Part shown: positions 35,238 through 44,921 of the stretch, piece by piece | Position numbering within the stretch: the first letter of the stretch is position 1 | How the letters are laid out: each line of letters starts with the position of its first letter | Source: Streptomyces atroolivaceus | GTDB lineage: Bacteria > Actinomycetota > Actinomycetes > Streptomycetales > Streptomycetaceae | NCBI RefSeq assembly: GCF_000717025.1 | Contig: NZ_JNXG01000010.1 | Location: 124,001 to 188,000 of the forward strand | Direction: 5' to 3' | Length of the DNA: 64,000 bases | Program-made: the position numbers and the translations under genes | Notes under the pieces: generated by a model | Database searches by the model: none | What the model was told of the DNA's origin: nothing | What the model saw: the letters and a program-made list of their open reading frames with translations, nothing else

Positions 35238-36410
35238 GTGCACACGACCGTAGGAATCATCGGGGGCGGCCCGGCCGGGCTGCTGCTGTCGCGCCTGCTC
35301 CACCGCGCGGGCGTCGACTGCGTCGTCCTGGAGAGCCGCGATCGCGCCTACGTCGAACAGCGTCAGCGGGCGGGCATCCTCGAACAGTCCACCGTCGACG
35401 CCCTGCGCGAAGTCGGGGCAGCCGAACGGCTGGATGCCGAGGGCCTGGTGCACGACGGTGTGGAACTGCGCTGGGAAGGCCGGGCGCACCGGATCGACTT
35501 CCCGTCCCTGACGGGCGGTCGCCGCGTGTGGGTGTACGCGCAGACGGAGGTCGTCAAGGACCTCGTAGCCCTGCAGCTGGCCGACGGCGCCGCCCTCCAC
35601 TTCGGAGCCGAGGTCCGCTCCGTCGAGGGCGCGGACACCGGCCGCCCGACGATCCGATACTGGCACGAGGGACAGGACAGGACCCTGACGTGCGACTACG
35701 TCGTGGGCTGCGACGGCTTCCACGGGGTGACCCGGGCAGCCGTACCCGAAGGGGTCAGGCGCACCTACGAGCGGGTCTACCCCTACTCCTGGTTCGGCAT
35801 CCTGGCCGATGTGGCGCCCTCCTGCGACGAGTTGGTCTACGCCCACTCCCCGCGCGGCTTCGCCCTGCACAGCATGCGGTCGCCGGAGGTCAGCCGGATG
35901 TACCTCCAGGTGCCCAACGGCACGGACCCGGCCGACTGGCCCGACGAGCGGATCTGGGACGAGCTGGATGCCCGGTTCGCACTCGACGGATGGAAGCTGG
36001 ACCGCGGACCGATCACCTCCAGGAGCGTTCTGCCGATGCGCAGTTCGGTCACCGAACCGATGCGGTACGGCCGCGTCTTCCTGGCCGGCGACGCCGCGCA
36101 CATCGTGCCGCCCACCGGCGCGAAGGGGCTCAACCTGGCGGCCGCCGACGTCGTGGTGCTGGGCCGGGCGCTGATCCGGCAGCACAGGACCGGTGCGAGC
36201 GACCTGCTGGACAGCTATTCCGAGACATGCCTGCGTCGCGTATGGCGCGCCGAACACTTCTCGTACTTCATGACCACGACGCTGCATACCGATCCGGACC
36301 AGAGCCCGTTCGACACGCGGCTCCAGATCGCCCAGCTCGACCGCATAGCGGCCTCACCGCACGCCGCGGCCGAACTCGCGATGAACTACGCGGGTCTGCC
36401 ACTGCCGTAA
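35238..36410 (+). CDS. pobA: 4-hydroxybenzoate 3-monooxygenase
   Basis: A 390-residue flavoprotein hydroxylase converting 4-hydroxybenzoate to protocatechuate with NAD(P)H and O2. The three class A motifs are visible: VGIIGGGPAGLLLSRLL (FAD), VVGCDGFHG (DG motif) and VFLAGDAAHIVPPTGAKGLN (GD motif). QRQRAGILEQ near residues 40-50 and length agree with PobA. GTG 35238 is chosen with AAGGAG eight bases upstream. The adjacent transporter gene has the same promoter/operator module, so uptake and hydroxylation are probably co-induced. Ring-cleavage genes are not in the window. Confidence 0.92.
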   Translation: MHTTVGIIGGGPAGLLLSRLLHRAGVDCVVLESRDRAYVEQRQRAGILEQSTVDALREVGAAERLDAEGLVHDGVELRWEGRAHRIDFPSLTGGRRVWVYAQTEVVKDLVALQLADGAALHFGAEVRSVEGADTGRPTIRYWHEGQDRTLTCDYVVGCDGFHGVTRAAVPEGVRRTYERVYPYSWFGILADVAPSCDELVYAHSPRGFALHSMRSPEVSRMYLQVPNGTDPADWPDERIWDELDARFALDGWKLDRGPITSRSVLPMRSSVTEPMRYGRVFLAGDAAHIVPPTGAKGLNLAAADVVVLGRALIRQHRTGASDLLDSYSETCLRRVWRAEHFSYFMTTTLHTDPDQSPFDTRLQIAQLDRIAASPHAAAELAMNYAGLPLP

Positions 36411-36553
36411 CCGTGCCGGAACGGGGGCGACGACAGGACGGCCTACCGGGGAACTTCGCCCGCCCCGGAGGTGAGCGGACGTCCGGCCCGTAGGCATGTA
36501 CCTGCGGGCCCGCCCCCCGTGCCTGGCATCACGAAGCAGCGCCGCGGCCCCCA

Positions 36554-36628
36554 TTGACACGAGTGGAGGCCAGGGAGACACTCGCACCGCCCGCGAGTGG
36601 AATTATTTTCACCTCGCGAACACTTACT
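36554..36628 (+). promoter_or_regulatory. Promoter plus 34-bp operator module, copy 2 (transporter)
   Basis: TTGACA (36554-36559), GACACT (36577-36582) and a 34-base block (36595-36628) that matches the pobA block at 26 of 34 positions with no gaps. ATTTTCAC and GCGAACACT are fully conserved. The distance from TTGACA to the block is 41 bases here and 40 in copy 1. Confidence 0.7.
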
Positions 36629-36702
36629 CCCCGACCGTGGTGTTGATCCCTCGTACAGGACGGCCCACCCGCCACAACGCCGTGGCAGAAAGCGAGTGCC
36701 CC

Positions 36703-38046
36703 GTGGCTGCCTCCACCACGTCCCCACCCGACCGCTCCTTCCGGGTCGTCGCTCCAGTCATCGCGCTGTGCTGGCTCGCCGTGTTCTTCGACGGCATGGA
36801 CGTCAACATCTACGGCGCGACCATGCCGCACCTCCTCGCCGACGAGAGCCTCGGCTTCACCCCCGCGTCGGCCGGCTCCATCGGCAGCTGGACCACCTTC
36901 GGCATGCTGATCGGCGCGTTGACGGCGGGGACACTCACCGACTGGCTGGGCCGGAAGCCACTGGTCGTGGGCAGCGTCGTGCTGTTCTCCGTCGGCTCCG
37001 CACTGTGCGCCGTCGCGACCGGTGCCACCGTGTTCGGCGCGGGCCGCTTCCTCTCGGGACTCGGCCTGGGCGGACTCATGCCGATCGGGCTGGCGATCGT
37101 GGCCGAGTTCGCTCCGCCACGCCGCGCCGCCCTCGCCACCGGCCTGATGATGACCTCGTACCACGCGGGCGGCATGGCGGCCACCGGCATCGGGCTCGTC
37201 ATCGCCCCCGAACACGGCTGGCGCTGGGTGTTCTGGGCAGGGGTGCTCCCCGCCGTGATCGCGGTGCCGCTGGTGCTGAAGTGGCTTCCGGAGTCGCCCG
37301 GGGTGCTCTTCGCCAGGGGCCGGACCGAGGAGGCCTACGCGGTCGCCGACCGATTCCGGCTGGAGCGCCCCGGCGTGCAGCAGGCCCCCCAGGCCGGCGC
37401 GAAGGGCCGCATGACGGCGATCACCGCCCTGTTCGCGCCGGGCACCCGCTGGGCGACCCCGCTGCTGTGGATCGCGTCCTTCGCCGGACTCCTCCTCGTC
37501 TACGGCGTCTCCACCTGGCTGCCCGAACTCATGCGTGCCACCGGTTACTCCCTCTCCTCCTCGGTCACCTTCCTGATGGTGATCAACGCGGGCGGCATCG
37601 TGGGCATGCTGGTAGCCGGCCGCACGGCGGACAGGTTCGGCCCGGTGAAGGTCTCCGCCCTGTGGTTCGTGCTGACGGCGGTCGGCACGTTCCTGCTGAG
37701 GGCGCAGCTGCCCATCGGCGTCGCGTACGCGGTCGTCTTCGTCACCGGCATCTGGCTGTTCAGCGCCCAGGTGATGGTGTACGCCGCGACCTCCCGCGTC
37801 TACGCACCCCGTGAACGCGCCACCGGCCTGGGCTGGGTCACGGGCATCGGCCGTACGGGTGCGGTGGTCGGCCCGACCCTCGGCGGCGCGGTCCTGGCCG
37901 GCGGTGACGCGGGCCTCGGTTTCACCACGTTCGCGGTGACGGCGGTCCTCGGCGCGCTGGCGATCTCCCTGGTCCCGCTGGCGATGAAGAACCGCCGTGG
38001 ACGCAGCCCCGACACGGCTCCCGCGCTCGTGCCCTCGGCGGACTGA
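36703..38046 (+). CDS. Aromatic acid:H+ symporter (MFS, PcaK-like)
   Basis: A 447-residue MFS protein with 12 predicted helices. CWLAVFFDGMDVNIYGATMP in helix 1 is the DGxD motif of the AAHS family, which includes PcaK, the 4-hydroxybenzoate/protocatechuate carrier; GTLTDWLGRKP is the MFS loop 2-3 motif. Gene order and the shared control module with pobA point to 4-hydroxybenzoate uptake. GTG 36703 follows GAAAGCGAG; GTG 36682 is another possible start. Substrate is inferred from context. Confidence 0.88.
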   Translation: MAASTTSPPDRSFRVVAPVIALCWLAVFFDGMDVNIYGATMPHLLADESLGFTPASAGSIGSWTTFGMLIGALTAGTLTDWLGRKPLVVGSVVLFSVGSALCAVATGATVFGAGRFLSGLGLGGLMPIGLAIVAEFAPPRRAALATGLMMTSYHAGGMAATGIGLVIAPEHGWRWVFWAGVLPAVIAVPLVLKWLPESPGVLFARGRTEEAYAVADRFRLERPGVQQAPQAGAKGRMTAITALFAPGTRWATPLLWIASFAGLLLVYGVSTWLPELMRATGYSLSSSVTFLMVINAGGIVGMLVAGRTADRFGPVKVSALWFVLTAVGTFLLRAQLPIGVAYAVVFVTGIWLFSAQVMVYAATSRVYAPRERATGLGWVTGIGRTGAVVGPTLGGAVLAGGDAGLGFTTFAVTAVLGALAISLVPLAMKNRRGRSPDTAPALVPSAD

Positions 38047-38344
38047 GCGCAGGAGCGGCGAGGTGCGCCCCCGGATCCGCTCCACCGGGGGCCGGCCCAG
38101 GCCGGGGCCGCCTGTCCCGCTCGCCCGGCACGTGGGACCGCAGCCCCACGGCCTTCCGGACCGGCCTTGGAAGGCGACGCGTCCGGCGGCCCCTCCACGA
38201 CGGCGGCGTCCCCTTCGCTCTCCTCAGGTCAGGGCGGCGGTGCCGGCGAGTGCGGGCCCCTGACCGTCCGGGGAGAACGGCGTGCGCGTCGAACGAGGTC
38301 AGGGCCGTACGCGGAGGGCCGGTCGGGCACGGACGCCACTCCCG

Positions 38345-39760
38345 TCAGGATCCGGTCGCGTACGTGCGCCTGCCCCGCCGGTAGGCGACCTCGCCCAGCA
38401 CGATGTCGACAGCCAGGAACGCCGCCAGCGGGATGCCGAGCAGCGGCACGAAGTACCCCACGACGGCGACGCCTGCCATCAGCGGAACCAGCACGTGGGG
38501 CGGGACCTTCTGCCACGCGCCGCGCGGCATCGGGCGGCCGAAGCCGGAACCGCGACCACGCTGCCACCACATCCGGTAGCCGAGCAGGATGAGGACGATC
38601 AGGCCGGCGGTGAGAGCGGCGAGCACGATCTGGTTCGCCGGCCCGAACAGGGAGCCGGTGTGTGCGTCGATCCCCCAGCGGGACAGCTTGGCGAGCAGCG
38701 GATAGTCGGCGAACCGCACCACATCGGTGACCTCGCCGGTGGCCGGGTCGATGGCGACCGCATCCTGCTTCTCGGGCCAGCTGCGCTGGATCTGGCGCAC
38801 GACGTAGGCGGAGGAGGCGTCGGCCGGAGGAACGATCTCCACCGGGTTCGAGAGCCGCTCGCCACGAGCGGCCTCCAGCACCGCGTCCAGCCCGACGTCC
38901 TCACCCGGTGCGTCACCGGATCCGCCCGACTGCGTGTGCTCGGCGTGCTCGCCCCCGGACACGATCCCCGCGGAGACCGTCGGCGTCGTCTGACTGATGG
39001 CCTCGCGCAGGTCGGAGACGTTCTGGCCGGCGTACGTGGACCAGGTCAGACCCGTGGCGGACAGGAAGAAGAGTCCGACCGCGGCCCACACGCCCACGGT
39101 GCCGTGCAGGGAGAGAGTGCGCCTGCGACCTGTTGTTCCACGCACCTTCCGACGAGCCCTGTGCCGGCCGAACCACAGCACGACGCCGCCGCCGGCTATC
39201 ACCCACAGCCAGCTCGCGGCGAGCTCACTGTAGAGCCGGCCTGTCTGGCCCAGGTGCAGGTCGCGGTGGAACTCGTCGATCCAGGTACGCAGGGGCAGGG
39301 CACCGGAGGAGCCGTACTGCTCCAGCGTCCCGGTCGGTTCACCGGTGTACGGGTCCACGAACACGGCGAGCGTGTGGGTGGCGTCCACCCCTTTCACGCC
39401 GGACAGCATGACCCGTGTCGTCGCGCCCTCTTCGGGAGCCGGACGGACGGCGCTGATCTCTCCCTCGGGATGCGCTTCCCGGGCCGCCTCGACCTGCCGC
39501 GAGATCGGCAGCTCGTCCACTCCGACGGGGACCCGGAGTTCATCCGCGTAGACGATTTTCTCGGCCTGGTAGGAACCGGCGTAGAGGAGGCCCGTGGCAG
39601 CGGCCACCAGAAGGAACGGCGCGATGAACACCCCGGCGTAGAAGTGCAGTCGCAGCACCAGAGGTCTGAGCGATGCCCAGGTGGTCCGGCCAGGGGGATC
39701 GCCCGGCTCTCGGGCCTCCGGGTCTGCGGATGAGGTGTGGACTGCTGGTTCGACGGACAT
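38345..39760 (-). CDS. PepSY-associated membrane protein
   Basis: A 471-residue protein of the PepSY_TM (PiuB-like) family. Four hydrophobic segments are clear: LHFYAGVFIAPFLLVAAATGLLYAG near residue 45, SWLWVIAGGGVVLWFG, TVGVWAAVGLFFLSATGLTW, and the C-terminal pair. Two PepSY-type extracytoplasmic regions lie between, with DPYTGEPTG and DPATGEVTD repeats. Conserved HFYAG and LHGTVG histidines suggest haem or metal binding; relatives are linked to ferric reduction or iron uptake. AGGAGA precedes ATG 39760. No partner gene is adjacent. Confidence 0.85.
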   Translation of the reverse strand: MSVEPAVHTSSADPEAREPGDPPGRTTWASLRPLVLRLHFYAGVFIAPFLLVAAATGLLYAGSYQAEKIVYADELRVPVGVDELPISRQVEAAREAHPEGEISAVRPAPEEGATTRVMLSGVKGVDATHTLAVFVDPYTGEPTGTLEQYGSSGALPLRTWIDEFHRDLHLGQTGRLYSELAASWLWVIAGGGVVLWFGRHRARRKVRGTTGRRRTLSLHGTVGVWAAVGLFFLSATGLTWSTYAGQNVSDLREAISQTTPTVSAGIVSGGEHAEHTQSGGSGDAPGEDVGLDAVLEAARGERLSNPVEIVPPADASSAYVVRQIQRSWPEKQDAVAIDPATGEVTDVVRFADYPLLAKLSRWGIDAHTGSLFGPANQIVLAALTAGLIVLILLGYRMWWQRGRGSGFGRPMPRGAWQKVPPHVLVPLMAGVAVVGYFVPLLGIPLAAFLAVDIVLGEVAYRRGRRTYATGS

Positions 39761-39982
39761 GAAGGCTCTCCTGAGGGGCGTGGGGGCGCGCGGGCAGACC
39801 GTGGTCAGCCGGTCCAGAAGTCGGCTGCGCAGGCGGAGGAGTTCCCGCGACCGGCTGTGATCCGGACCACAGGAGGCCGGTGGTGGGCACCCGCCTCGTC
39901 CGCCCACGCCATACCCCCCCTTGGAGCAGGCCGACACGGGTTCGGCGCCGGGCCGTCAGTTCACGGGGCACGCAGCCCGGTT

Positions 39983-40160
39983 CAGGAAACGGACTCCCTC
40001 GGGTCAGCGGCGAGAGAACTGATGGCTGCGGGATTGCGCGGACTTTCGGCCAGGTCCGCGTAGTCCTTCATGATGTGGTCCCCGGCCTTGGTGATGATGT
40101 CGTGGGGTCCGGCGTAGGCACCGGAGGTCAGAGGCTTGTCCTGGCCGCTTCCGGGCAGCC
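39983..40160 (-). pseudogene. Coding-like fragment after the choline operon
   Basis: On the minus strand an open stretch ending at the TGA 39983-39985 reads LTSGAYAGPHDIITKAG, then HIMKDYADLAES and further plausible residues. Its composition resembles protein rather than GC-rich noise, but upstream of ~40160 the reading loses sense and there is no start with an RBS. It may be the tail of a lost gene. I do not recognise the family. The rest of the 473-base gap (39761-40233) shows no gene. Confidence 0.3.
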
Positions 40161-40233
40161 GGTGCCGGAGGCAGGCAGCCCTCGTCCCGGTCCTCGGAGG
40201 GCCGACCGGTTGCGGCCTGGCACCCGGGTCCGT

Positions 40234-41805
40234 TCAGTCGCGGTCGGCGCGGATCATGTCCGCGCACTTCTCACCGATCATCATCGTGGTGATGCAGGGG
40301 TTGACGGCTGGCAGGAACGGCATCACGGAGGCGTCGGCCACCCTCAGACCCCGCACCCCCTTCACGCGAAGGCGAGGATCGAGGGCGGCCTCGGGGTCGC
40401 CGGTGGCACCCATCCGTACCGTGCCCGCCGGATGGTAGACCGTGTTGTGGGTCTCGCGGATGTAGTCGAGCAGCTCCGCGTCGGTCCGGGCGCCGGTCCC
40501 CGGCGCCAGTTCCCGGCCGGCCCAGGTCGCCATGGGCGGACGGGAGACGATGTCCCGGGCGAGCCTCAGGCCGTGGGTCATCACCCGTACGTCGTGCTCG
40601 TCGGTGAAGTAGCGCGGGTCGACCCGCGGCTTGTCCCGGAAGTCCCGGGTGCGCAGCCGCACCGTGCCCATGGAGCGGGCGCGGGTGACGTTCGGCGTGA
40701 GACAGAAGGCGTTCTCGGAGGTCGGGTAGCCGCGCCGGTAGGTGTTCATGTCGAAGGGCACGGCCCCGTAATGGAACATCAGGTCCGGCCGGTCGAGGCC
40801 GGATCCGGTGTCGGCGAAGATGCCGATCTCCCACCACTGGGTGGACGTGGTGACCATGGGCCGGCGGGCCTCCCACATGATCACCCCTTCGGGGTGGTCC
40901 TGGAGGTGGGAGCCGACCGCCGGCGAGTCGACGCGGACGCCCACACCGGTCTCCCGCAGATGCTCCGCCGGGCCGATCCCCGAGAGCATCAGCAGCTTCG
41001 GCGCGTCGATGGCGCCGCAGCACACGACGACCTCGCGCCGTGCGCCGACTGTGCGCGTGTGGATGAGGTCGGGCGTCAGGTATTCGACGCCGGTGCAGCG
41101 CTGTCCGGCGTCGAGCACCAGGCGCTTGGCCTGGAGCCCCGTGCGTACTTCGAGGTTGGGACGCTTTCCGAGGATCGGGTGCAGGTAGGAGACGGAAGAG
41201 GATGAACGCGTACCGTCGGGACGGGCGTTGATCTGGAACCAGTGCGCCCCTCGGGTGACCGTCCTGCCGGTGTTGAACGGCGTGGTGGGGATTCCGGCTT
41301 CCGCGCAGGCCTCCAGCAGGGCCACTCCGCACGGGTCGTCCGGAGGGATCGTGCGGATGGTCACCGGGCCGTTGCGCCCGTGGTGGTCACCGGGCGAGTC
41401 GTTCGTCTCCAGCCGCCGGTAGAGGGGAAAGCAGTCCGCGGCGCTCCAGCCCTCGCACCCCAGAGCACCCCACTCGTCGAGGTCCTCGGCCGGTGCCCAG
41501 AAGGCGATGCAGGAGTTGTGGGAGGAGCAGCCGCCGAGGACTTTGGCGCGAGCATGCCGCATGAAGCTGTTGCCGTGCTCCTGCGGCTCCACGGGGTAGT
41601 CCCAGTCGTAGCCGGATTCCAGAAGTCCCATCCACCGGTCGAGCCGCAGGATGTTGTCGTCCCCGACGTCCGAGGGGCCGGCCTCCAGTACGCAGACGGT
41701 GACGGACGGGTCCTCGGACAGCCGGGCGGCCACGACCGCGCCGGCCGTACCCCCGCCGACCACCACGTAGTCGAACTCGTCCTGCGGTTGGCTCTCGTCG
41801 GGCAT
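40234..41805 (-). CDS. betA: GMC oxidoreductase, probable choline dehydrogenase
   Basis: A 523-residue GMC flavoprotein. The FAD fold opens DYVVVGGGTAGAVVAARLSE and the GMC signature LGGCSSHNSCI follows; the C-terminus has YHPAGTVRMG (active His) and AVNPCITTMMIGEK (second active residue Asn). Choline dehydrogenases have this layout, and the two upstream genes encode a choline-family permease and a betaine-aldehyde-type dehydrogenase, so oxidation of choline to betaine aldehyde is the likely role. A different alcohol is possible. It begins 54 bp after the permease gene. Confidence 0.82.
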   Translation of the reverse strand: MPDESQPQDEFDYVVVGGGTAGAVVAARLSEDPSVTVCVLEAGPSDVGDDNILRLDRWMGLLESGYDWDYPVEPQEHGNSFMRHARAKVLGGCSSHNSCIAFWAPAEDLDEWGALGCEGWSAADCFPLYRRLETNDSPGDHHGRNGPVTIRTIPPDDPCGVALLEACAEAGIPTTPFNTGRTVTRGAHWFQINARPDGTRSSSSVSYLHPILGKRPNLEVRTGLQAKRLVLDAGQRCTGVEYLTPDLIHTRTVGARREVVVCCGAIDAPKLLMLSGIGPAEHLRETGVGVRVDSPAVGSHLQDHPEGVIMWEARRPMVTTSTQWWEIGIFADTGSGLDRPDLMFHYGAVPFDMNTYRRGYPTSENAFCLTPNVTRARSMGTVRLRTRDFRDKPRVDPRYFTDEHDVRVMTHGLRLARDIVSRPPMATWAGRELAPGTGARTDAELLDYIRETHNTVYHPAGTVRMGATGDPEAALDPRLRVKGVRGLRVADASVMPFLPAVNPCITTMMIGEKCADMIRADRD

Positions 41806-41859
41806 CTGTGGCTCCAGAAGGCAGGGGGGGGAAGGGCCGCGGCCCCCGGGGTTCCGTGG

Positions 41860-43455
41860 CTAGGCAGCCGGCGGTACGGGGGCTGCCGGCTGGTTCTCCT
41901 CGGTGCGATGGCTCTCGAGGACGCCGGTCCTGTGCCGCTGCACGAACCAGTAGTAGGCGAAGCCGCCGAGCCCGACGATGCCGATGAAGACGAAGGCGCC
42001 CCAGCGCAGGTACCAGTGCTGCGGCCCCGTCGCGTTGTAGACCTCGGCGCGCGGCCAGGCGAGGTTGACCGACATGGCCGCTCCCCACAGCACGGCGAGC
42101 ATGTTGACCGGCAGTCCGAACCGGCCGAGCGAGAAGCTGCCTTCGGCAGGCTTCCAGGTGCCTCGTAGCCGGCGGATCAGCATGGGGGTGGTGACCATCA
42201 GATAGGCCAGATAGATCATGATGATCGCGATGCTCGTGATCACCGAGAAGATCTGCGGCTGGTTGACATTGATCACCAGGATGACGACGCCCACCACACC
42301 GATCACGACGGCAGGCACCACAGGCGTCTGGAAGCGGGGGCTGACCCGGGCCAGGACCGAGCCCGCGGGAAGGTTGTTGTCGCGTGCCATGGCGAACATC
42401 AGCCGGATCCCTGCGGCCTGAACGGCCAGCACGCAGACCGTGATCGCGATGACCACGCACCACAGGAAGATCTCGCCGACGGTCGAGCCGAGCGTGTCCA
42501 GCACCACGTACTGCAGGCCGCCCGTCGACAGCTCCTTCGCGGCCAGATCAGGCACTGCCAGCAGCGCGAAGAGCAGGATCAGGCCGCCGATGAGGAACGA
42601 CGCGATGAGCGCACGCAGGATGGCGCGGGGCGCGTTGTGGCTCGGATTGTGCGACTCCTCACCGAGCGACGACGCCGTATCGAAGCCGTACATGACGTAC
42701 GCGGACGCGAGCGACGCGGTGAGGAACGCACCGAAGTACCCGAGGGCCTGCCCTTCGCCGAGCCCGTACGTCTCCGTCAAGGCGTCGCTGGGACCTCGGG
42801 TGATGTGCGCCGCCAGGAAGATGATCAGGGCGACGGCGGCGATCAGCTCGATGAACACGCCCGCCGAGTTGATCCGGGCCATGAGCTGGACACCGAAGGC
42901 GTTGACCAGGGTGGAGAACAGGATCAGTACCGTGCCGAGGAGAACGGCGTTGGCCGCCGCGTCGTTCTTGCCGGTGCCGTCGCCGACGAACTGGAACCAG
43001 CCGTCGATCTGCGGCAGCGTGATCTGGTAGGCGAGTGCCACGGCCGAGAGCGTGACCATGGTGGCGGTCATCATCATCCAGCCGCCGAGCCAGCCGACGT
43101 GCGGTCCGCCCATGCTCTTGGCCCAGTTGTAGACCGAGCCGGCCACCGGGTAGCGGGCCGCGAGTTCGCAGAAGCACAGGGCGACCATGAGCTGGCCGAC
43201 GAAGACCATGGGCCAGGACCACCAGTAGGCCGGGCCGCCGAAGCTCACACCGAAGTAGAACAGCTGGAAGGTACCGGTCAGGATCGAGATGTAGCTGATG
43301 CCCGCGGCGAAGGTGTGGAAGTTGCCCAGGGTCCGCTTGAGCTCGGGTTTGTAGCCGAGTTCGGTGAGCGAGTCGTCGTCGTGACTGCCGTCCGCCCGGG
43401 TTCCCGGGCGCGGGGTGCTCGCCGGGCCCCGGCCCGTCGGGCCGGAGTGGCTCAT
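41860..43455 (-). CDS. APC-family permease of the amino acid/choline type
   Basis: A 531-residue transporter with about 12 hydrophobic helices. LKRTLGNFHTFAAGISYISI and FCELAARYPVAGSVYNWAKSMGG are typical of the ACT subfamily that includes choline and GABA carriers. The N- and C-termini are hydrophilic. ATGA overlap with the aldehyde dehydrogenase gene and the following GMC gene support choline import, though GABA or other amines cannot be excluded. Confidence 0.85.
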   Translation of the reverse strand: MSHSGPTGRGPASTPRPGTRADGSHDDDSLTELGYKPELKRTLGNFHTFAAGISYISILTGTFQLFYFGVSFGGPAYWWSWPMVFVGQLMVALCFCELAARYPVAGSVYNWAKSMGGPHVGWLGGWMMMTATMVTLSAVALAYQITLPQIDGWFQFVGDGTGKNDAAANAVLLGTVLILFSTLVNAFGVQLMARINSAGVFIELIAAVALIIFLAAHITRGPSDALTETYGLGEGQALGYFGAFLTASLASAYVMYGFDTASSLGEESHNPSHNAPRAILRALIASFLIGGLILLFALLAVPDLAAKELSTGGLQYVVLDTLGSTVGEIFLWCVVIAITVCVLAVQAAGIRLMFAMARDNNLPAGSVLARVSPRFQTPVVPAVVIGVVGVVILVINVNQPQIFSVITSIAIIMIYLAYLMVTTPMLIRRLRGTWKPAEGSFSLGRFGLPVNMLAVLWGAAMSVNLAWPRAEVYNATGPQHWYLRWGAFVFIGIVGLGGFAYYWFVQRHRTGVLESHRTEENQPAAPVPPAA

Positions 43456-44921
43456 TCGAACCACCTCTGTGGCCGGGCCGCGGTGTTGCGCCAGATGTGT
43501 TTGGCCTCCTGGTACTCCTCGAGACCGGTCGGGCCCAGCTCGCGGCCGACACCGGACTGCTTCATTCCGCCCCACTCGGCCTGCGGTACGTAGGGATGGA
43601 AGTCATTGATCCACACGGTTCCGGTGCGCAGCCCGGCGGCCACCCGGTGGGCGCGCTCGGCGTCCTGCGTCCAGACCGCCCCGGCCAGCCCGTAGACGGT
43701 GTCGTTGGCCAGGGCGACGGCTTCGGCCTCCTCCCGGAACCGTTCCACGGTCAGGACCGGGCCGAAGGATTCGTCCCGGACGACGGTCATGTCCGGAGTG
43801 CACTCGTCGAGCACGGTCGGCAGGTAGTAGAAGCCATCCTGCAGCGCGGGGTCGTCCGGGCGGGCGCCACCGCAACGCAGGACCGCTCCCTCAGCCAGGC
43901 CCGCGGCCACGTACTTCTCGACCTTGTCGCGGTGTGCGGCCGAGATCAGCGGCCCGCTGCGGGCGTTCTCGTCGAACGGCCCGCCGAGCCGGATCCCCCG
44001 GGCGCGTCGCACCAGCTCGTCGACGAACGCGTCGTGGAGCTCGTCCTGCACGAGCAGCCGCGCACCGGCCGAGCAGACCTGCCCGGCGTGCAGGAACACC
44101 GCCATCAACGCGTAGTCGACGGCGGTGTCGAACTCGGTGTCGGCGAACACGATGTTGGGGTTCTTCCCGCCCAGTTCGAGCGCGATCTTCTTCACGGTGG
44201 GCGCGGCCGCCGCCATGATCAGCCGCCCGGTGACCAGGCCGCCGGTGAAGGAGACCATGTCCACACGCGGGTCCGAGCTCAGCGGCGCTCCGGCGGTCGC
44301 ACCGGCCCCGAGCACCAGATTCGCCACGCCGGCCGGCAGTCCCGCTTCGGTGAGCGTCTTCATCAGGAGGATCGCGGTGTGCGGCGTGAGCTCGCTGGGC
44401 TTGAGGACGAAGGTGTTGCCCGCGGCGACCGCGGGTGCGACCTTCCAGGCCGTCTGCAGCAGCGGGTAGTTCCACGGTGTGATCAGCGAACAGACACCCA
44501 CCGGTTCGCGTACCACCCGGCTGTCGATGGCATGATCGCCCGTGTCGACGACGCGGTCGGTGCCGCCGGTCGCGACCAGGTTCCCGAAGTAGCGGAAACA
44601 GTTCGCGATGTCGTCCATGTCGTACTCGCTCTCGACGAGCCGTTTCCCGGTGTCCAGGGTCTCGGCTCGGGCGTACACGTCCTTGTCCCGTTCCAGCAGG
44701 CCGGCGACGCGCAGCAGCAGACGGCCGCGCTCGGCCGCCGGTGTGCGCGGCCACGGGCCGCTGTCGAACGCCTCGCGTGCCGCAGCCACCGCCGCCTCCG
44801 CGTCCCGCGGCCCCGCCTCGTCGACGACGGCGACCAGCTCGCCGTCGGCAGGGCAGCGGATCTCACGCGTTCCGCGCTCGACGGCGGCGCTCCAGCGGCC
44901 CCCGATGTACAGCTCAGGCAT
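43452..44921 (-). CDS. betB: Betaine-aldehyde-type dehydrogenase
   Basis: A 489-residue NAD(P)-dependent aldehyde dehydrogenase. It shows ITPWNYPLLQTAWKVAPA, KPSELTPH, the catalytic Glu in LELGGKNPNIV and the catalytic Cys in HAGQVCSAGARLLV. Betaine aldehyde dehydrogenases share this length and the F-x-x-AGQVCSAG context. GGAGGGACGTC precedes the ATG. First gene of a three-gene operon converting choline to glycine betaine, an osmoprotectant. The cofactor loop reads FTGGLVTG instead of the more common FTGSxxTG. Confidence 0.88.
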   Translation of the reverse strand: MPELYIGGRWSAAVERGTREIRCPADGELVAVVDEAGPRDAEAAVAAAREAFDSGPWPRTPAAERGRLLLRVAGLLERDKDVYARAETLDTGKRLVESEYDMDDIANCFRYFGNLVATGGTDRVVDTGDHAIDSRVVREPVGVCSLITPWNYPLLQTAWKVAPAVAAGNTFVLKPSELTPHTAILLMKTLTEAGLPAGVANLVLGAGATAGAPLSSDPRVDMVSFTGGLVTGRLIMAAAAPTVKKIALELGGKNPNIVFADTEFDTAVDYALMAVFLHAGQVCSAGARLLVQDELHDAFVDELVRRARGIRLGGPFDENARSGPLISAAHRDKVEKYVAAGLAEGAVLRCGGARPDDPALQDGFYYLPTVLDECTPDMTVVRDESFGPVLTVERFREEAEAVALANDTVYGLAGAVWTQDAERAHRVAAGLRTGTVWINDFHPYVPQAEWGGMKQSGVGRELGPTGLEEYQEAKHIWRNTAARPQRWFE

